Of a DNA stretch of 64,000 bases, positions 1-9,244 are shown one piece after another. Under the pieces are notes generated by a model. That model was not told the origin of the DNA and did not search any database. It saw only the letters and a list, made by a program, of their open reading frames with translations. The DNA lies in assembly GCF_965227785.1 (NCBI RefSeq), contig NZ_OZ245785.1, positions 2,294,001 through 2,358,000 on the forward strand. Reading direction: 5' to 3'. Source of the stretch: Gracilimonas sp965227785. GTDB taxonomy: Bacteria; Bacteroidota; Rhodothermia; Balneolales; Balneolaceae. A program made the translations under genes and the position numbers. The number at the start of each line of letters is the position of its first letter. The stretch's first letter is position 1.

Positions 1-2
1 TG

Positions 3-290
3 AATGCGCCGCGCTGGTTTTCAACAGTTATTTACCTGTTTATGGGCTGGGCTTCGGTCATAATTCTGCCCATGGTATGGAAGTTATTGCCTCACGGCTT
101 TGTATACTGGATTGCAGTGGGTGGGTTATTCTATACTATTGGAGCCGTAATTTACGGAATCAAGAAACCGGACCCACTTCCCGAAGTATTTGGTTTCCAC
201 GAAATTTGGCACCTGTTTGTAATGGGCGGTGCTTTTTCCCATTATTGGGCGATCTACAAATATTTACCCCCGTTTAGTATATCAGGATGA
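3..290 (+). CDS. TrhA/hemolysin III family membrane protein (3' part)
   Basis: The reading frame is open from the window edge, so only the last 95 or so residues are visible and the true start lies outside. The segment has two hydrophobic spans and ends in a conserved block reading FHEIWHLFVMGGAFSHYWAI, whose histidines match the last transmembrane helices of the PAQR/hemolysin III (YqfA, TrhA) family. Those proteins are seven-helix inner-membrane proteins with putative metal-binding histidines, linked in the literature to membrane energetics or hemolysis. The stop codon overlaps the next start as ATGA, suggesting translational coupling with the downstream protease gene. The family call is firm; the function in this organism is unknown. 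Confidence 0.85.
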   Translation, partial: NAPRWFSTVIYLFMGWASVIILPMVWKLLPHGFVYWIAVGGLFYTIGAVIYGIKKPDPLPEVFGFHEIWHLFVMGGAFSHYWAIYKYLPPFSISG

Positions 291-3226
291 TGAAAAGGAT
301 TTTATTTGCTGCTCTATTTAGTCTGACGATTGCACCTGTCTCAATTTTTGCACAGTTGTACAACACATCGGTTATAAACCGACCCGGAGGGTTAAACTGG
401 CTACAAATTAAAACCGAACATTTCCGCATCATTTTTCCCGAAGGAGAAGACTCTCTGGCTTACCGGTCGGCGGCAATACTGGAAAGTGAATATGCCAAAA
501 CCTCGAAACTAACCGGAGGAAAGCTCTCTAACTTCCCGGTGATTCTGAATAACTATAACGACCTGTCCAATGGATTTGTAACCTCCTTTAATTTTCGGTC
601 AGAAATAGAATTGGCGGCTATTAAAGGCAAAGGGATGAATCCGCAATCCGGCGACTGGCTGGAGACGGTGCTTCCGCACGAGCTCATTCATGCCACGCAT
701 TTTAATGTTCAGCAGCCGTTTGAAGATAAAAAGGTGAGTATCCCCAATTTCATCAGTTTATTGTCTCCGGATATTGCCCGAACATTTCATGGCTTTGCCC
801 CGGTGGGATTGCATGAAGGACTGGCGGTGTATTATGAAACGGAGTCGGTGACACCTCAAGGCGGGCGGGGGAATTACAGCTTCTTCAACAACCGCTTTAA
901 TGCAAATTTTGCAAGCCCGGGTCGGTGGAATATGGGGCAAACGCTTATCCCATCCGATTACACTCAGCCTTACAATCGCCATTACATTTCAGGATATACT
1001 TTTATTGATTGGCTGCATGAAAACTATGGAGATGAGATTTCAAAAAAAGCAATTCGCTATCACTATCATAATTTCTTTTTGGGATATGGAGTTGCGTTAA
1101 GGGCGAAAACGGGAAAGTGGCCGGGACAGCTGTATGCCCTGTATGAAGAAGACCTCAAAGAGAAAGAAGAACAGCGACTGGCAGAAATTGAAGTCAACAC
1201 TACGGAAAACTCTCTCGTCATCGATACTCCATTTAAAGGGGAAGAAATTCACGGTCCAAAATGGATCTCGGAAAGTAAGCTGCTTTTCTATGGTTCTTTC
1301 TATAACGGACGCATTGGCTTTTATCAGTACGATTTGGAAACGGGCGATATGGACCTGGTGAAAGAGGTATTCAGCGTTGAAGATTACAATTTTGAAATTG
1401 AAGCAGGAACGGATTTCTATTTCAGTAATTACTCCAGGGATCCACTCATTCCCACCCAATACATAGCGGATGTCCAAAAACTGAATCTTGATACCGGTAA
1501 ATCGGAAAAGCTTACAAAGAACGCCCGGGTTTATGCTCCCACCTCCAATGGAGAACGCATTCTGGGAATACAAACATCCGGATCAGGCGGGAATATTGTA
1601 GAGATTCTTGAAGGCGGGAAGGTGAGAACACTTAAGACTTTTGACGGGGCTATCCCGGATGCCCTTCGGTTCAACCCACAGAATCCCGAACAAATGGCTG
1701 TAATTTTGAAACGCAGGGGAGTGCAGGCGCTTTGGATAACATCATTGGATGAGCTTTCTGAAGATGTGAATGAAGCACCGGATTTGGCCTTTGAGCATGC
1801 ATCTATATTTGATCCGCAATGGCATCCGGATGGGGATCGGATATTGTTTAGTCTGGATGTCGGTCCGGCAATGAACGTCTATGAATATAATTTGCAGTCC
1901 GACGAAGTTATGCAGCTAACCAGCTCATTATACAATGCATTTGAAGCCTCCTATTCACCGGATGGAAGCCAAATTGCGTATATAGTGCAGAAGGTTAATG
2001 AGAGGAAGTTGGCCGTTTTAAATCGGGATGATTTTCTGAATGCACCTGTACCGGTTTCATTTAGGCTGACAGGCAGTTCTCTTGGTAAGGAATTAACAAG
2101 GCCATTGTTAGGGTTTTCTGCAATGGATTCCATTTCAGCAATAGAGCCAACGCCTTATGGAACTGACGTTTCCTGGCTGAAGCCACGCGCGGTATACCCT
2201 GTTTTGGAAGAAAAGGCCGGGACTTATCAGTATGGAGCCGGGTTTTCAAGTATTGATGCGCTCTCCAGCCAGGCTTATTCGGCCGAAATTACCGGGATTC
2301 AAAACAGGCTTTGGTACGATATCACCTATACCAATAAAATGTTCTACCCCGGGTTTGAGCTGAACGGGTACAGTGATCCCCAGTTTTTTGCCATCCAGAA
2401 TAGCAACACCGGTGAGCGCTTTTCATTAATGCGCCAGGACCGGGGATTGAGCCTGACCATGCCATTTGATTATACCTTCCGGGGAGATACCAGGCTCACC
2501 TCTATTTCTGTTTCTCCGGAAATTTCCGCCGAGCAGTTTAAATATTACAATCTGGAGCCATCCAGCCTGACCGACTTTACGACCCGCTATAAAGCCGGAC
2601 TCTTTTCTCAGCTGAATATCGGTGTGTTGAATTTTAAGAGAGATATTCAGCCTTCCTCCGGAATTTCCTTTTTCGGGCTTTATGAGCAGACCTTGAACGA
2701 GCCGGAAGTATCCATTCCAACTCCGATTGGTACATTCAATTCAAATTTTGATAGACAGTGGGTGGCCTACTACGGTGTATTCGGGTTTGTTTCTCCTTTG
2801 AGAAGGTGGAACCAGTCACTGCGTCTCGACCTTCAGTTTCTGCAACAAAGTGCTTCCCCTATTTACTCCAACGACACCATCATCCCGATGGGTTTTAAAT
2901 CCGGAGCATTCCCTAATTTCAGGTCCGGGCAGGATGTAGGGTTTCAAAACCTGAGTCGGATCAGCACTCGTTACACCATTCCGCTTTGGTACCCCGACAC
3001 AGGAGGCTTAACTCTGCCGCTTTATCTGAGCAGCATCTATTTAACAACTTTTACACATACCCTAACCGATATGGACGCCAACGACTTAGTACGTTCAAGC
3101 CGAAGTATATTCGGAGCCGGTTTCCATGTTCAGTTCAAAGTATCTAACTTATTGTTTGATTTAGGGGTAGGGCTTGCGTACGAGCCAACCCGGAATAACA
3201 CTCAATTTATATTTGGCCAATTTTGA
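287..3226 (+). CDS. Secreted metalloprotease-like protein with TolB-type propeller and C-terminal barrel-like region
   Basis: This 979-residue protein starts with a signal peptide (hydrophobic residues 5-22, ending near FAQ). A zinc-protease motif HELIH lies at residues 131-135, followed by a GLHEGLAVYYE segment near residue 176 that could supply the third ligand, as in gluzincin or 'peptidase MA-like' proteins. Residues about 300-640 contain repeated 'P.W..DG..I.FS' units typical of WD40-like/TolB propellers. The last 300 residues alternate hydrophobic and polar positions and end in phenylalanine, which suits an outer-membrane beta barrel. It overlaps the upstream gene by 4 nt and the downstream gene by 4 nt. 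An extracytoplasmic location is likely; the substrate is unknown. Confidence 0.75.
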   Translation: MMKRILFAALFSLTIAPVSIFAQLYNTSVINRPGGLNWLQIKTEHFRIIFPEGEDSLAYRSAAILESEYAKTSKLTGGKLSNFPVILNNYNDLSNGFVTSFNFRSEIELAAIKGKGMNPQSGDWLETVLPHELIHATHFNVQQPFEDKKVSIPNFISLLSPDIARTFHGFAPVGLHEGLAVYYETESVTPQGGRGNYSFFNNRFNANFASPGRWNMGQTLIPSDYTQPYNRHYISGYTFIDWLHENYGDEISKKAIRYHYHNFFLGYGVALRAKTGKWPGQLYALYEEDLKEKEEQRLAEIEVNTTENSLVIDTPFKGEEIHGPKWISESKLLFYGSFYNGRIGFYQYDLETGDMDLVKEVFSVEDYNFEIEAGTDFYFSNYSRDPLIPTQYIADVQKLNLDTGKSEKLTKNARVYAPTSNGERILGIQTSGSGGNIVEILEGGKVRTLKTFDGAIPDALRFNPQNPEQMAVILKRRGVQALWITSLDELSEDVNEAPDLAFEHASIFDPQWHPDGDRILFSLDVGPAMNVYEYNLQSDEVMQLTSSLYNAFEASYSPDGSQIAYIVQKVNERKLAVLNRDDFLNAPVPVSFRLTGSSLGKELTRPLLGFSAMDSISAIEPTPYGTDVSWLKPRAVYPVLEEKAGTYQYGAGFSSIDALSSQAYSAEITGIQNRLWYDITYTNKMFYPGFELNGYSDPQFFAIQNSNTGERFSLMRQDRGLSLTMPFDYTFRGDTRLTSISVSPEISAEQFKYYNLEPSSLTDFTTRYKAGLFSQLNIGVLNFKRDIQPSSGISFFGLYEQTLNEPEVSIPTPIGTFNSNFDRQWVAYYGVFGFVSPLRRWNQSLRLDLQFLQQSASPIYSNDTIIPMGFKSGAFPNFRSGQDVGFQNLSRISTRYTIPLWYPDTGGLTLPLYLSSIYLTTFTHTLTDMDANDLVRSSRSIFGAGFHVQFKVSNLLFDLGVGLAYEPTRNNTQFIFGQF

Positions 3227-3801
3227 TTAAACCATTTGTTCTTCGCGCTTTCTTTCTGGCATTTTTTGGGGCCTTTTTACTTACAAGCATTGGTTGTGAG
3301 ACCAAGAAACCGGCAGATCCGCAGCCTGCACAGAATGGCAACCGAAAAAGTCCGATCGCCATCGCTTCTCTAAAGCATAGTGGAACATATATCAAAGTTG
3401 TTTATGGACAACCTTACCGGCGCGGACGTACGATTTTCGGAGAATGGGAGCCCTGGGGAAAAGTGTGGAGAACCGGTGCAAACGAAGCCACTGAAATTAC
3501 CATTACGGAACCTGTATTAATGGGCGATCAGGCCATAACCCCCGGAACCTATGCGTTATTTACCATTCCGGAGCCGGATTCATTCACCGTTATTCTCAAC
3601 CATGAATTAGGGCAGTGGGGAGCCTTTGAGTACAAGCCCGAACGAGATTACAAACGAATGAAATTTCCTGTTCAGAATTTGGAGACACCGGTCGAGGCTT
3701 TTACCATTCAGTTCTCCGAACCTCAATACAGCATGACTGCCATGACGCTGAAATGGGATGTGGTACGAGTAGATATCCCCATTCGGTTTTACGGGGAATA
3801 G
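3223..3801 (+). CDS. DUF2911 domain lipoprotein
   Basis: The 192-residue product begins at a TTG that overlaps the previous stop codon (TTGA), so translation is probably coupled. A strongly hydrophobic leader ends in a lipobox-like TSIGC (cysteine near residue 25), predicting a lipoprotein. The mature part carries the 'VKVVYGQPYRRGRTIFGEWEPWG..WRTGANEAT' type core of DUF2911, a family common in Bacteroidota and Balneolaeota with no known biochemical role; positions quoted here are approximate. No ATG is available upstream of the lipobox, which supports the TTG start. It is the last gene of a three-gene unit with the TrhA-like and protease genes. Confidence 0.8.
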   Translation: MIKPFVLRAFFLAFFGAFLLTSIGCETKKPADPQPAQNGNRKSPIAIASLKHSGTYIKVVYGQPYRRGRTIFGEWEPWGKVWRTGANEATEITITEPVLMGDQAITPGTYALFTIPEPDSFTVILNHELGQWGAFEYKPERDYKRMKFPVQNLETPVEAFTIQFSEPQYSMTAMTLKWDVVRVDIPIRFYGE

Positions 3802-4019
3802 ATCGAAGTGAAAGGGAATCTCTATTATTTTATATGCTCTTGAAGGGCTGAACCCCTTCGCTTGTGTACCGGGAAAAAAGTTGCCGGTGGGAAGATGGTG
3901 GTTGTGGATAAATCTATTCCGGTAAGTAAGCGAGTCGTTTACGGCATCGCTTTGGGCATGTGATTAAGAAGTCACCTACTCTATCGTAAGCGTCCGCTTG
4001 TGAAGAGGAGGATTAAACT

Positions 4020-4364
4020 CTAATTCTCTACCAGCTTCAACAGGTCTTCAGGCACGTCAACATCCATTCGTAATACCTGTGATGCATGTGTTTTTCCCTG
4101 AGCATCCAGCTTCAGGGAAACGGTGCCGCCGCCGCCAAGGCTTTTGTTCAGTATAAAATTAAGAGCCCCGATATTTGGCAATTGATAGCGCTCAACTTCT
4201 CCTTTGCACACATTTTTCATGTGTTCTTTTACACGATTAGCCGTTAGAGTTTCTTTCAGAAAAGGGTAGATATCCGGATGACGTGCAATAATACCCACGT
4301 TACTTCCATTTCCTTTATCGCCGCTGCGACCATGAGCAATTTTCAACAATTTTACGGTAGGCAT
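4020..4364 (-). CDS. AtuA C-terminal-like (AtuA-related) protein
   Basis: The 114-residue protein opens with VKLLKIAHGRSGDKGNGSN, characteristic of the small C-terminal domain of the acyclic terpene utilization protein AtuA, here encoded alone. A glycine-rich patch (LGGGGTVSLKLDAQGKT) follows. In many genomes this domain is fused to, or encoded next to, the large AtuA N-terminal domain. No such gene is adjacent; the upstream neighbour on the same strand is a SIMPL protein about 100 nt away. The family call is fairly secure from the N-terminal signature, but a role in terpenoid or fatty-acid catabolism is only inferred. Confidence 0.75.
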   Translation of the reverse strand: MPTVKLLKIAHGRSGDKGNGSNVGIIARHPDIYPFLKETLTANRVKEHMKNVCKGEVERYQLPNIGALNFILNKSLGGGGTVSLKLDAQGKTHASQVLRMDVDVPEDLLKLVEN

Positions 4365-4471
4365 GATGAATTGAATTTATTAGCTGAATTTTTGACAAAG
4401 ATAAACGGATTTATTCTTACATCACAATCGATATGGCTTGCTAATAAGCAGAGAGAAAATCATTCTATGAA

Positions 4472-5191
4472 TTAATCAGACAGGTAATAAACCACGGTAG
4501 AAACCACCCGGACATTCTTGATGTGTGGATTGTTATTATCACGGGGTGAAATGCTAAACTGCCCCTGGTAAGCCGTCTTTATTTTGCCGAGTTTGCTGTT
4601 CGAATCCTCAGCAAATTTCTGAGCCACCTTTCGGGCTTCTTTCGTTGATTCTTCAATCATTTCCGGCTTGATGTCATTAAGGCTGTTAAACAAATATTCA
4701 GTTCGCACCTGATATTCATTCCCGGTAAGGGCAACTCCCTGCTTCCCCAGTTCTGCCAGTTTATTCATAATCTCCCGAACCTGAAGCACATCTTCAGAAT
4801 ACACAGTCACTGTTTGATCGGCTACATATCGATACTCCGGATTGTCAGCACCACCGTATTGCTGAGCCGATTTATCTGTCACAAAAGGAGTGGAGACTGA
4901 AACCTCTTCTTCATTCACACCGTTCTCAATAAGGAAGCTTTTGATTTTCTCTTCACTTCGTTCCAGGTCCAGATAAATATCTGCAAGCTGATTGTTGGCT
5001 TCGGTGAACTGTATAGGCCAGATTACAACATCGGCCAGTTGCTCTTGCTCAGCCAGCCCTTTTACGGTAACCGTCCGCTCGTATTCTTTATACGTGATGG
5101 CTGCATTCCGAAGCAAAAAACCCAGCGAAGCCAATCCAATAACGATTCCAATGCCAAGAATTATAAAGTTGCGATTATTTTGTGCGTTCAT
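4472..5191 (-). CDS. SIMPL (DUF541) domain protein
   Basis: The 239-residue protein has one N-terminal membrane span (about residues 8-27, IILGIGIVIGLASLGFLL). The SIMPL/DUF541 fold follows, recognisable by TVTVKGLAEQEQLADVVIW and later segments such as ADQTVTVYSEDVLQV and KKFAEDSNSKLGKI-like text. SIMPL proteins are anchored, extracytoplasmic or periplasmic proteins of poorly defined function, with relatives such as E. coli YggE and the Brucella BP26 antigen. It runs in the same direction as the ABC-F gene upstream but is separated by a hairpin-bearing gap of about 120 nt, so it is probably its own unit. Confidence 0.85.
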   Translation of the reverse strand: MNAQNNRNFIILGIGIVIGLASLGFLLRNAAITYKEYERTVTVKGLAEQEQLADVVIWPIQFTEANNQLADIYLDLERSEEKIKSFLIENGVNEEEVSVSTPFVTDKSAQQYGGADNPEYRYVADQTVTVYSEDVLQVREIMNKLAELGKQGVALTGNEYQVRTEYLFNSLNDIKPEMIEESTKEARKVAQKFAEDSNSKLGKIKTAYQGQFSISPRDNNNPHIKNVRVVSTVVYYLSD

Positions 5192-5275
5192 GAATGGTCA
5201 ATTTTAAAGTGTATAAAACAAACGATGTTGTTAGCAGATTTAGTCCATTCCAAAACAAATGTTTCATCAATCCGC

Positions 5276-5301
5276 TGTCAGCTGTAGCCTGAAAGCTGAC
5301 A
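5276..5301. repeat. Intergenic hairpin (AGCTGACA family)
   Basis: TGTCAGCT at 5276-5283 and AGCTGACA at 5294-5301 form an 8-bp perfect stem with a 10-nt loop. It sits just downstream of the ABC-F gene on the minus strand. Similar words recur in hairpins at 29207-29243 and 45380-45411, so this is a dispersed palindrome that may also help end transcription. Confidence 0.6.
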
Positions 5302-5309
5302 CCCATAAA

Positions 5310-7208
5310 CTACGCCCTCTCAGCCAGCTCCAGCCAACACAGTTCTTTTTCTTCTAATGTCTCCTTCAGTTCTTCAAATTCCTTCGAAAGCTCACTTAGC
5401 TCCTCATATCCTAAATCGCCGCCACTCATCTTCTCCTCAAGCCGGGACTTTTCTTCTTCCATTTTAGCAATTTCCTTCTCCAGCTTATTGAATTCCCTTC
5501 GTTCGTTGTAGCTTAGTTTCTTGGGTTGGTCAGATGATTCTTTTTGTTTTGCCCCGGTTTGTGTATCAGCTTTTGATTTATCTTTTTTCGTGGATAAAGA
5601 CGCAGCCATGCGTTTCAGCATCTCTTCACGGTATTCTTCATAAGTACCGTGGAAATCATCGATTACCCCTTGTCCCTCGAATACAAAATAGTGATCTACG
5701 AGCTTGTCCATAAAAAAGCGATCGTGAGATACGATGATCAGGCAACCACCAAAGTTTTGCAGGAAATCTTCCAGTTTATTCAGGGTGAGCAGATCCAGGT
5801 CATTTGTGGGCTCGTCAAGAATGAGGAAGTTGGGATTTTTGATAAGCACCATCATTAAGCCAAGGCGCCGCTTTTCACCACCGCTCAGTTTTTCAACCGG
5901 GGTGTACTGCATTTTGGAAGGAAACATGAAGTGCTCCAAAAACTGTGATGCTGTTATCCTGTCCCCATTCGAAAGCTCAATCACCTCCGCCACTTCTTTG
6001 ATGACTTCAATCACCCGCTTCGACTCATCAATTTTAATGCCCTTCTGCTGATAATGCCCGAATACGATGGTCTCGCCGGTTTCGATCTCGCCGGAATCGG
6101 CGGGTTCTTCACCCAGCAGGATTTTCAAAAAAGTACTTTTTCCAACCCCGTTTTTACCCAAAATTCCTATCCGTTCGCCTTGCAAAAACTGGTAACTGAA
6201 ATCATCGAGGATCACCGTATCGCCAAATGATTTAGAGAGGTTATCAACTTCGAGCACTTTCCCGCCCATGCGGCTCATATTTACATCCAGCTGAAGCTCG
6301 GTTTCTTCCCGGGCTGATTGTGCCTTTTCTTTAGTCTTATAAAAATCCTTGATGCGGGATTTAGATTTCGTGGTCCGGGCTTTGGGGCCCCGACGCATCC
6401 ATTCCAACTCTTTCTTCATCAGCTTGCCGGCCTTGGCTATTTCGGTAGCCTCAATCTCTTCCCGCTCGGCTTTCTTCTCCAGGTAATATTCATAATTCCC
6501 TTTGTGGTGATAGAGTTTCCCATAATCCAGTTCGAGGATATGATTACACACCCGGTCCAGGAAATACCGGTCGTGTGTTACCATCAGTAAAGTCATGGTA
6601 CTTTTAGCAAGATAGGATTCCAGCCACTCGATCATTTCCACATCCAGATGGTTGGTCGGCTCATCCAGAATCAGCAGGTCGGGTTCATCAAGCAGCACAA
6701 AAGCCAGAGCCACGCGTTTTCGCTCACCTCCGGAAAGAGAAGATATGGATTGATCCAGGTCGTAGATATTCAGCACGCCCAGAATTTGCTCCATTTGCTG
6801 CTCTACGTCCCAGGCTTCGGCGGCATCCATGGCGGCGGTGGCTTTCTCAAAAGCCTGCTGGGTCTGCGGGTTGAAATCCTCAGCTTGCTCCCGAACGGCC
6901 TTCTCATATCGCTGTACCACCCGGATTTTCTCTGAATTTCCATGGGCGATAAACTCACTGATGGTCATACTGTCATCCATATCGGGCTCCTGTGCAAGAA
7001 ACCCAACCTGAATGCCTTTTTGCGTCATCACTTTTCCGGAATCAGGCTCCATTTCCCCGGCCAGTATTTTCAGTAAAGTTGATTTTCCTGTACCGTTGGG
7101 AGCGATGAGAGCGGTTTTATCCCCTTTGGATATGCCAAAAGTCAGATCCTCGAATAGAGGTTTTATCCCAAAGTTTTTGGAAAGGTTTTCGGTGGAAAGG
7201 TAGGTCAT
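5310..7208 (-). CDS. ABC-F family ATPase, Uup-like
   Basis: This 632-residue soluble protein has two ABC ATPase domains and no membrane spans. Walker A motifs are APNGTGKST (about residue 37) and GKNGVGKST (about residue 350). The signatures are LSGGERKRVAL and LSGGEKRRLGL, and the Walker B segments are LLILDEPTNHLD and FLILDEPTNDLD. A charged C-terminal coiled coil (about residues 560-630) matches the Uup branch of ABC-F proteins. ABC-F members act on ribosomes in translation quality control or antibiotic protection; Uup-type members also affect transposon excision and branched DNA. Length is that of E. coli Uup. The exact subfamily needs a phylogeny. Confidence 0.9.
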   Translation of the reverse strand: MTYLSTENLSKNFGIKPLFEDLTFGISKGDKTALIAPNGTGKSTLLKILAGEMEPDSGKVMTQKGIQVGFLAQEPDMDDSMTISEFIAHGNSEKIRVVQRYEKAVREQAEDFNPQTQQAFEKATAAMDAAEAWDVEQQMEQILGVLNIYDLDQSISSLSGGERKRVALAFVLLDEPDLLILDEPTNHLDVEMIEWLESYLAKSTMTLLMVTHDRYFLDRVCNHILELDYGKLYHHKGNYEYYLEKKAEREEIEATEIAKAGKLMKKELEWMRRGPKARTTKSKSRIKDFYKTKEKAQSAREETELQLDVNMSRMGGKVLEVDNLSKSFGDTVILDDFSYQFLQGERIGILGKNGVGKSTFLKILLGEEPADSGEIETGETIVFGHYQQKGIKIDESKRVIEVIKEVAEVIELSNGDRITASQFLEHFMFPSKMQYTPVEKLSGGEKRRLGLMMVLIKNPNFLILDEPTNDLDLLTLNKLEDFLQNFGGCLIIVSHDRFFMDKLVDHYFVFEGQGVIDDFHGTYEEYREEMLKRMAASLSTKKDKSKADTQTGAKQKESSDQPKKLSYNERREFNKLEKEIAKMEEEKSRLEEKMSGGDLGYEELSELSKEFEELKETLEEKELCWLELAERA

Positions 7209-7436
7209 GAATGGAATAACAGTTAGAGCTCAATTGATGAGTATCTAAAATAAGGATTTTATCGCGGGAACCCATTCATGGTTTTAGATTGTGAAGCTTC
7301 AGAATTCCTGACGAAACTTACCATTGCATGCTTTTCACCATTTAGAGCTTTAGTGTTTTAGTGGCTATCCAAAAAAATAGGATTGAAACTGAGTTGACAT
7401 CTGTTTAAGCTAACTCACAACCAAACGAGGAGATAG

Positions 7437-8435
7437 TTGAAGTTTAAAACACCACCGGTTTCCAAAAATCAAAAGGGCGAGGAACGCGCTGTTGGATTCG
7501 AATTTGAATTTACCGGCGTGGAAATGGCCGATGCTGCCGAGATGATCGTGGATCTGTTTGGTGGAGAAACAGAGCAGGTGAGCGGCTATGAGTTTAAGGT
7601 GAATGACACCGACTTCGGCACCTTTTCTCTGGAGCTTGATGCCAGTCTTTTTCTCAACAAAAAATATGAAGGAGTGTTGAAGTCGGTAGGCCTGGATGTG
7701 GAAAAGCTTCAGAATAAAGATAAGCTGGAAGACACCCTCAGGGATATGGCGTCTACCATTGTGCCCTTTGAGATTATCACCCCGCCGATCCCTTTTTCCA
7801 AACTGGAAGCGCTGAACAAGCTGGTGGATAAGTTGCGAGAATGGAAGGCAAAAGGAACGGGTAGCTCGTTTTTCTATGCGTTCGGACTTCACCTGAATCC
7901 GGAAGTGCCGGAGCTGACGGCCGAAAGTTTACTGCGTCACCTCAAAGCCTACGTGATGCTGGACGCCTGGATCCGGCAGGATGCGGATATCGATATCAGT
8001 AGGAAGCTGACGCCCTACATCAACGAGTACGAAATGAAGTACATCCGCCACATCCTACAGGAGGGCTACCAACCGGATTTGGAAACGCTGATCCGCGACT
8101 ATTTTGAATTTGAGAACTCCCGCAACCGCCCGCTGGATATGCTTCCGGTATTCCGGTTTTTAGAGGAAAAGCTGACTGAAGAACTACTGGAAGAGAAACT
8201 GACTTCCGCCCGCCCCACCTTTCATTACCGGCTTCCGAATTGTTCCATTCAAGATGAAAGCTGGTCGCTGGCAGAAGAATGGAACCGTTGGTGGCTTGTA
8301 GAATGTTTAGCCGAGGATGAACAGGCACTGAATCGATACGCACGAAGGTTTTTGCAGATGGATGACAAGACATTATTTAGCGTAAAACGGAAATGGATAA
8401 AACTGATGGACCGTTGGGTGCAAAATGTACGATAG
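7437..8435 (+). CDS. Amidoligase family protein
   Basis: The 332-residue protein starts at TTG preceded by a good GAGGAG ribosome site at 7427-7433, which decides the start. Near the N terminus, ERAVGFEFEFTGVE is the hallmark first strand of the amidoligase fold (glutamine-synthetase/COOH-NH2 ligase superfamily), with acidic residues expected to bind metal-ATP. A second conserved piece, PFEIITPPIPFSKLEALNKL, follows at about residue 115. It overlaps the next gene, a class I glutamine amidotransferase, by 11 nt. That gene pair is a known association of amidoligases thought to make or break gamma-glutamyl-type amide bonds. The ligated substrate is unknown. Confidence 0.85.
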   Translation: MKFKTPPVSKNQKGEERAVGFEFEFTGVEMADAAEMIVDLFGGETEQVSGYEFKVNDTDFGTFSLELDASLFLNKKYEGVLKSVGLDVEKLQNKDKLEDTLRDMASTIVPFEIITPPIPFSKLEALNKLVDKLREWKAKGTGSSFFYAFGLHLNPEVPELTAESLLRHLKAYVMLDAWIRQDADIDISRKLTPYINEYEMKYIRHILQEGYQPDLETLIRDYFEFENSRNRPLDMLPVFRFLEEKLTEELLEEKLTSARPTFHYRLPNCSIQDESWSLAEEWNRWWLVECLAEDEQALNRYARRFLQMDDKTLFSVKRKWIKLMDRWVQNVR

Positions 8436-9198
8436 AGAACCGGTTATTGGTATTACAGGTCCGACCGAAGGGGGAACAGGTGCATGGATTTTCACTGCGT
8501 TGTCGGTCATTCTTCAGGGCGGAAAGCCGCTCCGTATTAACCCTGACACTCCCCGAAGCATAGACCAGATAGACGGGCTGATTTTAGGTGGTGGAGCCGA
8601 CGTAGAGCCCATGAAATACGGGCAGCAACGAATCGTAAAAGCAAAGCTGGCCCGCGATAAACGCACGGTATTCGAGTGGATTCTCTCCATACTTTTTTTC
8701 CCGGTTTACTGGCTGGCCAGGTATTTTCAGCACACCAAACGTTCCCCTATCGACCTGGAGCGGGATGCCCTTGAATTGAAACTGTTGGAGCAGGCTATTG
8801 AGCGGGGGATGCCGGTACTGGGAATCTGTCGGGGCATGCAGCTGATGAACGTACATTTTAAGGGCACACTGCATCAGGACATCCGTGGGTTCTATGCGGA
8901 GAAAGCGCAGGTGTCGTCCATCTTCCCCAAAAAACGCATCACCATTAAAGACCATACTAAGCTGTGCGAGCTGCTTCAAACTGATATCTGCAATGTAAAC
9001 GCCCTGCATAATCAAGCCATTGATGAGCCGGGAGAGGGAATAGAAGTGGCCTGTCAGGAACTGAACACCGGAATCACACAAGCTATTGAACACACCGGTT
9101 ATCCTTTTATGATCGGTGTGCAGTGGCACCCGGAGTACCTGATTCAAATTGCCCGCCAGCGCAATATCTTTAAGCAACTGGTGAATGCGGCAAGGTGA
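8425..9198 (+). CDS. Gamma-glutamyl hydrolase-like class I glutamine amidotransferase (peptidase C26 family)
   Basis: This 257-residue protein has the nucleophile elbow GICRGMQLMN (cysteine near residue 134) and the catalytic His-Glu pair in VQWHPEYL near residue 233. A conserved LHNQAID histidine loop also matches PuuD-like gamma-glutamyl-gamma-aminobutyrate hydrolases. An insertion at about residues 75-105 holds a hydrophobic stretch (FEWILSILFFPVYWLARYFQ) absent from most cytosolic members and might allow membrane contact. Its start lies inside the end of the amidoligase gene, so the two proteins probably act together, one forming and the other hydrolysing an amide. This functional link is inferred from context. 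Confidence 0.85.
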   Translation: MYDREPVIGITGPTEGGTGAWIFTALSVILQGGKPLRINPDTPRSIDQIDGLILGGGADVEPMKYGQQRIVKAKLARDKRTVFEWILSILFFPVYWLARYFQHTKRSPIDLERDALELKLLEQAIERGMPVLGICRGMQLMNVHFKGTLHQDIRGFYAEKAQVSSIFPKKRITIKDHTKLCELLQTDICNVNALHNQAIDEPGEGIEVACQELNTGITQAIEHTGYPFMIGVQWHPEYLIQIARQRNIFKQLVNAAR

Positions 9199-9244
9199 AG
9201 GCTTTGTTTTGAAGTATGAGCTGCGTGATGAGAATACAATTCTA

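Noticed and set aside
1097..1573. 158-residue minus-strand frame opposite the secreted metalloprotease gene
   Set aside because: It lies inside a strongly coding gene, has no recognisable motif and appears only because of codon bias.
3802..4019. Possible small gene or RNA between the DUF2911 and AtuA-C-like genes
   Set aside because: Only short frames without a start context are present, and the only structure is a weak GAAGGG/CCCTTC stem without a T tract.
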